Source of the DNA: CAYJFG01 sp964369405
GTDB lineage: Bacteria > Bacillota > Clostridia > Oscillospirales > Acutalibacteraceae
Assembly: GCA_964369405.1 (NCBI GenBank)
Contig: CAYJGB010000016.1
Location: forward strand, 1-40,872
Direction: 5' to 3'
DNA: 40,872 nucleotides
The notes beneath the pieces were generated by a model that saw only the letters and a program-made list of their open reading frames with translations, was not told the DNA's origin and did not search any database. The position numbers and the translations under genes were made by a program. Numbering within the stretch: the first letter of the stretch is position 1; every line of letters starts with the position of its first letter. Shown here piece by piece: positions 35,238 through 40,872 of this stretch.

Positions 35238-35582
35238 TTAAGGTTCTTCTATTGTATATTCTGACAATGCATTAACTATACAATCTTCAAAGCTATCTGC
35301 AGCACCCCAATCAATGTTCAGAATACCATCTCCACCGCCACCAGCTACTATATGAACATTAGTTACATCTTGCATATCATCTAGCACTATAGTAAGAGTT
35401 AGTCTGTTGCCAGCTCTATAATAATGTTTTTCATACACAGCAACTTCAAATGTGTGACCATCATTTGTCTCGATATTGTGAATATTTATCAGGTCGCCCG
35501 TTATACTACCAGACACAATCTCGTTATATATTAAATCAGATGTTTCTTCTAGCGATAAATTAACTTGAATATCTACAGCCAT
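35238..35582 (-). CDS. Small protein, DUF6054-like
   Basis: 114 aa, soluble. The N-terminal ETSDLIYNEIVSGSITGDL, middle VAVYEKHYYRAGNRLTLTIVLDD and VHIVAGGGGDGI followed by an amphipathic C-terminal helix resemble the DUF6054 family as I recall it; treat the family name as tentative. It follows cdaR by 23 bp in the cdaA-cdaR unit. Function unknown. Confidence 0.65.
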   Translation of the reverse strand: MAVDIQVNLSLEETSDLIYNEIVSGSITGDLINIHNIETNDGHTFEVAVYEKHYYRAGNRLTLTIVLDDMQDVTNVHIVAGGGGDGILNIDWGAADSFEDCIVNALSEYTIEEP

Positions 35583-35605
35583 AATTATACCACCCTTTTA
35601 AAATG

Positions 35606-36895
35606 TTATTCTTCATCTTGCATTACTGATACTGTAACAGTATTGTTAGCCACATTATACGACCAACAGTTGCTAATATCGCTTATTTCAACAGTAAAAG
35701 GCATTTCGATTGTTCCAACTGCTTTTTTATCACGCAAGTCAATAACAGCTTTCACATTTCCTGATTTTATATTTGCAATATCTTCACTAGGACCCATTAT
35801 ATCAACATATACTGATGATGTTGTTACTTTTGCTGATAATCCATTCTCTATATTTGTGACTTTAAAGTTATCAATTTCTAGTCTTGTGCTATCATATCCA
35901 GAGAAATTAAAAGTAACTGTTGCGTTATTAATATTATTGATATTTATACAATCAGACGGTAATTCAATAGGAATTTCTATTAAACTTGTTTTAGGTGTAA
36001 TGCTGTTAAAATCAATAGCACTTAAAGAGATATTTTCCAATTTATCAAGTGTTTCTTCTGGTCCTGCTATCATCACTGTTTTAGGGTCTACACTTACTAA
36101 GTCTAATGCATTTATTCCTTCTGGAACGTTGTTAAATGTAACTGTAACAGGTAACTCTTTTTTGCTTAGTATATTTATTGATACAGTGATATCATTGTTT
36201 TCTATATCTGTTGTGATATTTGGGCTAACTACTTCTTCACCATCTTCATCATATAATTTTACAGTATAGTCAGCAGTTGTTGTTTTGTTTAAATCACCAG
36301 TGAACACACCTTCTATAGTAGCACTTTCAACTTCATCTACCTCAGATTGAGGGCCTTTTATTACTATTTTATCATTAGATAATACAGGTTTAACTGCATA
36401 ATATTGGTCATCAACTGTATAGGTGTAATCAATATTATCTGTTATTGCTATTTCTTTTTCTCGTATTCTATCTACTACTACAGTTACAGTTGTAGGTGTA
36501 ACTGATAATATTTCATAATTAGATTTAACACCACTCTGTTTTGCTACCAACTCTAATGTATATGTATTGGGAGCTGTTATTGTAGTTATTGCTTGGTCTG
36601 CGACTACTTGAATATCACTTTTTGTTATATTTCCAATCGTTAACCTATTTCCACTAACTCTTACTGAGGCTAATGTATCTGCACCACTAACTACTTGTAG
36701 TCCATCATCTTTAGCTTCTTGACTTAACTCTATACTTATAGGTATATCATGTATAGTTGTAGTAAGGTCTTCTTGTGTGTTTTGAGAAAAGAATAACCAT
36801 ATAATACATGCTGTTACAAAAGAAAACAATAATAAAAATTTATTGTTTCTAAACAATGTGGTCATATTAAATTTTTTTGTTTTATTATTTTTCAT
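35606..36895 (-). CDS. cdaR: CdaA regulator (YbbR repeats)
   Basis: 429 aa. A single N-terminal membrane anchor (about 13-33, FLLLFSFVTACIIWLFF) is followed by four YbbR repeats outside the membrane, each with the YxVxPxxVxVxGP-like pattern (YYAVKPVLSNDKIVIKGP, DLVSVDPKTVMIAGP). CdaR controls CdaA. The start overlaps the cdaA 3' end by 11 bp, showing coupling. Confidence 0.95.
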   Translation of the reverse strand: MKNNKTKKFNMTTLFRNNKFLLLFSFVTACIIWLFFSQNTQEDLTTTIHDIPISIELSQEAKDDGLQVVSGADTLASVRVSGNRLTIGNITKSDIQVVADQAITTITAPNTYTLELVAKQSGVKSNYEILSVTPTTVTVVVDRIREKEIAITDNIDYTYTVDDQYYAVKPVLSNDKIVIKGPQSEVDEVESATIEGVFTGDLNKTTTADYTVKLYDEDGEEVVSPNITTDIENNDITVSINILSKKELPVTVTFNNVPEGINALDLVSVDPKTVMIAGPEETLDKLENISLSAIDFNSITPKTSLIEIPIELPSDCININNINNATVTFNFSGYDSTRLEIDNFKVTNIENGLSAKVTTSSVYVDIMGPSEDIANIKSGNVKAVIDLRDKKAVGTIEMPFTVEISDISNCWSYNVANNTVTVSVMQDEE

Positions 36896-37781
36896 TGTTT
36901 TTCTCCTTTTTTCTTGATGAGAAAATAGGAATTATATCAACTATATCTGATATATCTGATTTATCAGAACTTAGTACAATCTCCTCTAACTTAGCTTGCA
37001 ATTCTTCTCTTGTGTAATCTCTTGTTATTCTGCCCTTGTATGCTATTGATATGTTTCCTGTTTCTTCTGATACTATAACTATAACTGCATCAGATACTTC
37101 ACTCATACCAATTGCTGCTCTATGTCTTGTTCCTAAATTAATATCTATTTCTTCATTTTTAGTAAGTGGTAGTATGCACCCTGCTGCATATATCTTACCT
37201 TGTCTTATAATTACTGCTCCGTCGTGAAGTGGTGCTTTATTAAAGAATATATTACCAAGCACTGCTACTGATGATTGAGCATTTATTATTGTACCTGTGT
37301 CTATAATATCTCCAAGTTTTGTAGTACATTCAAATACTATTATCGCACCTGTTTTTGATCTTTGGAAAATTACTGCAACATCACAAACATCATTAATTGT
37401 AGATTTTATTTGATTTTCGTTAAGTATACTATCTTTATTTTGATTTCCAATTTTAAAACCTTTAGCAAATTTACTTCTACCGATTTGCTCTAAGGCACGT
37501 CTAATTTCAGGTTGGAATATAATAAAGAGAATAATTACACCAAATTCGAAAAAGTTGTTAAGCAAGGCAGACAGCATTTTTAAATCAAAAATATAGGCAG
37601 CAAAATACACAACTACTAAAATTAAGACACCTTTTAATAGTTGCTCTGCTCGTGTTTCTTTCACTAATTTTAAAATACCATATATTACGATAGTAATACA
37701 TAGAATATCTATTATATCTGTAATAGCAAAAGTGTTAAATACTGCTATTACATCTTCGAACCAACTCAAAATAGCTTGCAT
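36885..37781 (-). CDS. cdaA: Diadenylate cyclase
   Basis: Makes c-di-AMP. Three N-terminal membrane helices (about 12-85), then a DisA_N/DAC domain with DGA at 187-189 (PLHDGAVIIRQGKIYAAGCILPLT) and RHR at 219-221 (GTRHRAAIGMSE). 298 aa. It heads a unit with cdaR and the small DUF6054-like gene; the usual glmM is not next in line here. Confidence 0.97.
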   Translation of the reverse strand: MQAILSWFEDVIAVFNTFAITDIIDILCITIVIYGILKLVKETRAEQLLKGVLILVVVYFAAYIFDLKMLSALLNNFFEFGVIILFIIFQPEIRRALEQIGRSKFAKGFKIGNQNKDSILNENQIKSTINDVCDVAVIFQRSKTGAIIVFECTTKLGDIIDTGTIINAQSSVAVLGNIFFNKAPLHDGAVIIRQGKIYAAGCILPLTKNEEIDINLGTRHRAAIGMSEVSDAVIVIVSEETGNISIAYKGRITRDYTREELQAKLEEIVLSSDKSDISDIVDIIPIFSSRKKEKNNEK

Positions 37782-37854
37782 ATTTATCTTCCTTTAAAGT
37801 TTGTAAATATATTTTAACACATTTTTTTGTAGAATGAAACACTTTTATAGATTT

Positions 37855-38991
37855 TTATATTTTAGATATTCCATATGATAAAATTTCTATATCTTTCATA
37901 GTATTAAAATACGATGGACTTACTCTTATACTACCTTTTTCTAGTGTGTTATATGCTTTATGTGCAAGTGGTGAACAATGTAGCCCTGCTCTTAGTGCGA
38001 TGTTGTAATTGTTATTCAAATATTGTGCTACTATTTCGCTTTCAAGGTCATTTATATTAAAAGATAATATTGGTGAATGATACTCTGTTTTATGTCTTTG
38101 AGTATATAACTCAACTTTTGATATATTCATCAAATTATCATATAGTTTAGTAATCAGTTGCATATCTTTTTTCTTAATTTCGTCTATGGAAATTTTGTTT
38201 ATAAACTTGATTCCTTCGTGTAGACCTACTATCCCTACTAAGTTTGGCGTTCCACTTTCTAACTTATCTGGCATAAAATCAGGCTGTTCTAGTAATATAG
38301 AACTGTTACCAGTCCCACCTTCAACTATTGTTTCTAAATGTTGATGTTTATCAGTAATTAACAAACCTGTTCCCATAGGTCCGTATAATCCTTTATGACC
38401 AGCTGTACATAAAAAGTCTATATTGCTATTTTGTACATCTATTTTTTCAGTTCCAGCAGTTTGAGAAGCATCTACCATAAAATTTATTCGATACTCTTTA
38501 CATAACGCACCTATTCTATCTATAGGCGACATAACTCCCCATACATTTGAGGAATGTATACATATCACTAATTTCGTGTTTCTGTTTATCGCACTTCTAA
38601 ACGAATTAATTGTTTTATCGTTATCTTCTTCATAAATTTTTGCCGTTGTATATGTTATATCTTTTTTAGATAAACTTTGCAATGGTCTTACTACAGAATT
38701 ATGCTCTAAATCAGATATTACAACATGGTCGCCAGACTTTAAAAAACCCTTTACTACAATATTTATTGCGTGAGTACAATTCAATGTAAACACAACGTTT
38801 TCGACACTTTTAGCATTGAAAAACTCAGCAACACATTCCCTGCAAGTGTAAATTTCTTTTGAGGATTTCATAGCTAATTTATGACCACTTCTTCCAGGGT
38901 TTGCACCATATATATTAATCGCAGAATTAACTGCGTTGCTTACTGATTTAGGTTTTGGGAATGAAGTTGCAGAATTATCTAAATAAATCAA
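37855..38991 (-). CDS. Class V aminotransferase, cysteine desulfurase family
   Basis: 378 aa PLP enzyme. N-terminal YLDNSATSFPKP, the PLP lysine in TAGHKGLYGPMGTG (Lys200), VDASQTAG, and the catalytic-position Cys339 in LRAGLHCSPLAH. It is closest to the family of desulfurase-like proteins found next to DUF3343 genes (EF2568-type). The TTG start overlaps the DUF3343 stop as TTGA, seven bases after GAGGTG. Role in sulfur or selenium transfer is likely but untested. Confidence 0.92.
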   Translation of the reverse strand: MIYLDNSATSFPKPKSVSNAVNSAINIYGANPGRSGHKLAMKSSKEIYTCRECVAEFFNAKSVENVVFTLNCTHAINIVVKGFLKSGDHVVISDLEHNSVVRPLQSLSKKDITYTTAKIYEEDNDKTINSFRSAINRNTKLVICIHSSNVWGVMSPIDRIGALCKEYRINFMVDASQTAGTEKIDVQNSNIDFLCTAGHKGLYGPMGTGLLITDKHQHLETIVEGGTGNSSILLEQPDFMPDKLESGTPNLVGIVGLHEGIKFINKISIDEIKKKDMQLITKLYDNLMNISKVELYTQRHKTEYHSPILSFNINDLESEIVAQYLNNNYNIALRAGLHCSPLAHKAYNTLEKGSIRVSPSYFNTMKDIEILSYGISKI

Positions 38992-39218
38992 TGTAATTCA
39001 CCTCTGGTAGTACGCCCTAAAATTTTAATGTTGTGTTCTTTTAAAATTGCCTCCGCCTCTAATGTTCTTTTTGGAACGTACAAGCTATATCCGCACCCGT
39101 TAAGCCCACCGTTTCTAGGAGTTCTCTCGATTGATGCAAATATACCATAACTTTCTAAAATACTTTTTCCTTTAATCGCATAAGTTATAGAAGTCAACAT
39201 AATTAATAGCTTATCCAA
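38988..39218 (-). CDS. DUF3343 protein (putative Se/S carrier-like)
   Basis: About 76 aa with the DUF3343 pattern: strand LLIMLTSITYAI, helix KGKSILESYGI, then RTPRNGGLNGCGYSLYV with conserved Cys42. The family is proposed to carry sulfur or selenium for a partner desulfurase, which here is the overlapping downstream gene. The start is unclear: TTG at 39218 sits eight bases after GAGG; GTG at 39227 and ATG at 39200 are alternatives. Confidence 0.85.
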   Translation of the reverse strand: MDKLLIMLTSITYAIKGKSILESYGIFASIERTPRNGGLNGCGYSLYVPKRTLEAEAILKEHNIKILGRTTRGELH

Positions 39219-39253
39219 ACAATTCACCTCGTTTTATAGTTGTATTTTTCTCT

Positions 39254-39282
39254 TATATAGCATTTGGACTTTTATTTGTCTG
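39254..39282 (-). promoter_or_regulatory. Outward promoter-like pair in the repeat, facing DUF3343
   Basis: Minus strand CAGACA (39277-39282), 17-bp spacer, TATATA (39254-39259), at the same place in the repeat as the AAGACA/TATAAA pair of copy 1. Match only moderate. Confidence 0.35.
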
Positions 39283-39414
39283 AGGATAGTCGAAATAAAA
39301 TTTTGTAGTGCAAGGCAAATTTAATTGGTATATTGTCATATTCCTATTAAATTTAACACAGCAATATGAAATTTTAGACGGCTAGACAAGACTAATAAAA
39401 GTTCATATGCTATA
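39256..39414. repeat. 159-bp dispersed hairpin repeat (MITE-like), copy 2
   Basis: Same length and orientation as 4376-4534, about 96% identical. Here the ends match better: left TATAGCATTTGGACTTTTAT against right arm reverse-complemented TATAGCATATGAACTTTTAT. Its left end is about 30-38 bp upstream of the DUF3343 start. No internal open frame. Confidence 0.85.
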
Positions 39415-39461
39415 ATATGCTAGAGATATAGAATATGTTAAATTATATAAAGTACATAAAT

Positions 39462-39490
39462 TTGATAAAAATTGTTAGTTCAAATATAGT
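39462..39490 (+). promoter_or_regulatory. Promoter-like site upstream of a gene-free region
   Basis: TTGATA (39462-39467), 17-bp spacer, TATAGT (39485-39490) on plus. It precedes about 320 bp without a credible open frame that ends in a terminator. Confidence 0.4.
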
Positions 39491-39684
39491 GTAATTAAAT
39501 TAGATTTAATATAAAAATCCAAATAAACAGTAAAAAAGACACAATTAACATAGTTTGGTACACATTAGACAAAACGTATTGATTTTTAGAAATTAATGAG
39601 TTATGATATAGACACAGTAAACAACTAGTTCAACAGTTGATTACATAAAACAGAATATTTCTTTTTCCATATACATATACCCAA

Positions 39685-39713
39685 TTTGCTACTCTATTCA
39701 ATAGAGTAGCAAA
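39685..39713. repeat. Perfect 29-nt inverted repeat
   Basis: TTTGCTACTCTATT and its exact reverse complement flank a single central base at 39699. No T-run follows directly, so it is not a standard terminator. It could be an RNA hairpin or a protein-binding palindrome. Confidence 0.8.
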
Positions 39714-39762
39714 ACCCCAATAATTTAGCTTTTTTGAAATAATGGCTTTCGAATATAATATG

Positions 39763-39810
39763 ACCTCTAAATAAACTACTTTCTCCGGTTTATTTAGAGG
39801 TTGTATTTTT
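39763..39810 (+). terminator. Orphan plus-strand terminator
   Basis: ACCTCTAAATAAAC (39763-39776) and its exact complement (39788-39801) form a 14-bp stem with an 11-nt loop, followed by TGTATTTTT. There is no recognisable gene upstream on plus, which is why a small RNA is proposed. Confidence 0.7.
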
Positions 39811-39841
39811 ATATAAAAAGAATTAAATGCTAAAAAACAGG

Positions 39842-39870
39842 TTGACAACATAAAAAAAATAGTATATACT
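39842..39870 (+). promoter_or_regulatory. Promoter of the DUF2325-DUF3793 operon
   Basis: TTGACA (39842-39847), 17-bp spacer, TATACT (39865-39870). The best sigma-A match in the window. Confidence 0.85.
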
Positions 39871-39874
39871 AGCC

Positions 39875-39941
39875 TTAGTTAGTTAAAGCTAACAAAGTAA
39901 CTACTGGATAAAGGGTAGTTATTTTTTCGATATTTAGTTAG
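39875..39941 (+). promoter_or_regulatory. Structured leader with two TTAGTTAG boxes
   Basis: TTAGTTAG occurs at 39875-39882, right at the expected transcription start, and at 39934-39941. The first is part of an imperfect palindrome TTAGTTAGTTAAAGCTAAC, resembling DtxR/IdeR-type metalloregulator sites (TTAG...CTAA). Between the boxes TAACTAC (39898-39904) pairs with GTAGTTA (39915-39921), followed by TTTTTT, a short attenuator-like hairpin. Regulator identity is inference. Confidence 0.45.
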
Positions 39942-39996
39942 TCATAAATAACTCAACTTTTAACTATAAAATTTGAAATATGAAAGTAGGTTTAAT

Positions 39997-40272
39997 ATGA
40001 GTGTTGTTATAATCGGTGGTAACGAATGTATGGAAAGAAGATACATTGATACTTGTAAGCAATATGGGTATAAAGCTAAGGTTTTTACTAAGATGAAAGG
40101 TGATGTGCGTTGTAAGTTTGGTTCACCTGATATGATAATTATGTTTACTAATACTGTTTCTCATAAATTAGTCGCTTGTGCTAATTGTGAGGCTAAACGT
40201 TGTAGCGCTAGAGTTGAGCGTTCTCACTCAAGTTCTCTTGCAGCGTTAAAGGGCATTTTAGAAGCTATATAA
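39997..40272 (+). CDS. Small Cys-rich DUF2325 protein
   Basis: 91 aa. MSVVIIGGNE, then MIIMFTNTVSHKLVACANCEAKRC and RVERSHSSSLAALKGIL match the DUF2325 core (a GG loop, a strand followed by SH, and a C-terminal S-x-L helix). Cysteines at 11, 20, 39, 61, 64 and 69 suggest metal or redox chemistry. ATG at 39997 lies six bases after AGTAGG; the in-frame TTG at 39973 is rejected. Function unknown; cotranscribed with the DUF3793 gene 12 bp downstream. Confidence 0.85.
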   Translation: MSVVIIGGNECMERRYIDTCKQYGYKAKVFTKMKGDVRCKFGSPDMIIMFTNTVSHKLVACANCEAKRCSARVERSHSSSLAALKGILEAI

Positions 40273-40284
40273 CAGGTGATATAT

Positions 40285-40851
40285 ATGAACTTAGAAAAAA
40301 TTTTGATAGAACACTGTGCGCCAACTCTTGCAGGTTTAAAGACTGCAAACCTGTTTAAAGTGAACTATGCAGATGTTCACACTTTAAAAGTTAGCATAGA
40401 TAATTTAAATGATAAATTCTTTGATAAAGGTATATCTTTCAAATTAGTAAAACTTAATAAGTCTAATGCATTAGTATATGCGTATAGAGAAAGTATGTTG
40501 ATTAAAGATTTTTCTAACAACTTAGCTGTAAAGATATTAAATGAATTTGGATATAAAAATATAGATTTAGAAACATCTATACAAAGGTTATCTAGTAGAC
40601 TTAATACATATAAAGAGTTTCCACATGAAATAGGGTTATTTTTGGGTTATCCACCAGAAGATGTAATGGGATTTATTTGTAATAAAGGACTTAATTGTAA
40701 TTTATGTGGATATTGGAAAGTATACGGAGATACCTCTATAGCAATTGAGAAGTTTGCAAAGTATGATAAATGTAGAGCAATTTACAAAAGGCTGTGGGAA
40801 GATGGTAGAGATATTATGCGATTAACAGTTAAAAAACAGTTAGTAGCTTGA
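40285..40851 (+). CDS. DUF3793 protein
   Basis: 188 aa. The N-terminal LIEHCAPTLAGLKTANLF and the later FPHEIGLFLGYPPEDVMGFI are DUF3793 signatures. Cysteines 11, 132, 138, 141 and 163 cluster around NKGLNCNLCGYWKVYGD, a possible metal site. ATG at 40285 has AGGTG six bases upstream; the in-frame GTG at 40276 is part of that site. DUF3793 genes are often paired with DUF2325 and, as I recall, with ferrous iron transport genes in Clostridia. The next gene is outside the window. Confidence 0.85.
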   Translation: MNLEKILIEHCAPTLAGLKTANLFKVNYADVHTLKVSIDNLNDKFFDKGISFKLVKLNKSNALVYAYRESMLIKDFSNNLAVKILNEFGYKNIDLETSIQRLSSRLNTYKEFPHEIGLFLGYPPEDVMGFICNKGLNCNLCGYWKVYGDTSIAIEKFAKYDKCRAIYKRLWEDGRDIMRLTVKKQLVA

Positions 40852-40872
40852 TATATATAATTAAACTATACT

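Larger units (their letters stand above)
39497..39810 (+). ncRNA. Candidate small RNA
   Basis: The region 39228-39996 has no convincing protein gene. Between the promoter-like site at 39462-39490 and the terminator at 39763-39810 lies about 310 nt with only tiny open frames lacking ribosome binding sites. It contains a perfect 14-bp inverted repeat (39685-39713) and ends in a strong hairpin with a T-rich tail. This layout fits an independently transcribed structured RNA. No known RNA family was recognised. Confidence 0.3.

Noticed and set aside
35565..36269. 234-codon plus-strand open frame
   Set aside because: Fully antisense to cdaR, which has clear YbbR repeats; low-complexity hydrophobic composition and no ribosome binding site.
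39630..39851. 73-codon minus-strand open frame
   Set aside because: It spans both perfect hairpins, lacks a ribosome binding site and resembles no family; treated as chance.
39228..39996. Transposase or integrase remnant next to repeat copy 2
   Set aside because: Six-frame reading of the gap shows no recognisable transposase motif, and copy 1 has none nearby either.

Overview
The window is AT-rich chromosomal DNA from an anaerobic low-GC Gram-positive bacterium, most likely a Clostridia member of the Lachnospirales type. The signs are long-form HPF, RNase M5, CdaA/CdaR, YqhQ (DUF1385), DUF2325/DUF3793 and DUF3343 proteins, a Cys T-box, a TPP riboswitch, a dockerin-like secreted protein and frequent TTG start codons with strong GGAGG-type ribosome binding sites. 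No rRNA, tRNA, CRISPR array, phage gene or transposase gene was seen. Most genes are on the minus strand; only murC, a DUF2079 membrane protein, a zinc-ribbon membrane protein and the DUF2325-DUF3793 pair are on plus.

Layout, left to right. 1-1370 holds the N-terminal 456 residues of a secreted protein ending in a dockerin-like calcium repeat; the gene runs off the left edge. 1457-6043 is a thiamine operon (promoter, TPP riboswitch with terminator, thiC, thiM, thiE, HAD phosphatase, thiD). It makes the pyrimidine de novo and salvages the thiazole; no thiazole synthesis genes are present. A 159-bp hairpin-forming repeat sits between thiC and thiM. 6054-8450 is a cysteine operon (Cys-specifier T-box, cysE, cysS). 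8473-18522 is a long run of housekeeping genes read leftward: trmB, a VCBS lipoprotein, a response regulator and histidine kinase, DUF1385, prmC, recA, recX, rimO, pgsA. 18750-25397 holds a 1466-residue GGDEF-GGDEF-EAL c-di-GMP protein, a left-handed beta-helix protein, a small unknown, a PAP2 phosphatase and a second unknown.

25619-27028 is murC, convergent with hpf across a shared bidirectional terminator. 27162-32557 is hpf plus a HIT, PRTase, comEC, holA, rnmV operon. 32705-35126 has two plus-strand membrane proteins. 35238-37781 is cdaA, cdaR (ybbR) and a small DUF6054-like gene. 37855-39218 is DUF3343 plus a class V aminotransferase/cysteine desulfurase. A second copy of the 159-bp repeat lies just upstream. 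39415-39841 has no credible protein gene but has a promoter-like site, two perfect hairpins and a terminator, which suggests a small RNA. The window ends with a strong promoter, a structured leader with two TTAGTTAG boxes, and the Cys-rich DUF2325 and DUF3793 genes.

The least expected signal is the 159-bp repeat. Its two copies are about 96% identical, of exactly equal length, and each folds end to end into a hairpin. Both lie in the same orientation about 30 bp upstream of a minus-strand start codon, with the same end forming a -35/-10-like pair at 17-bp spacing.
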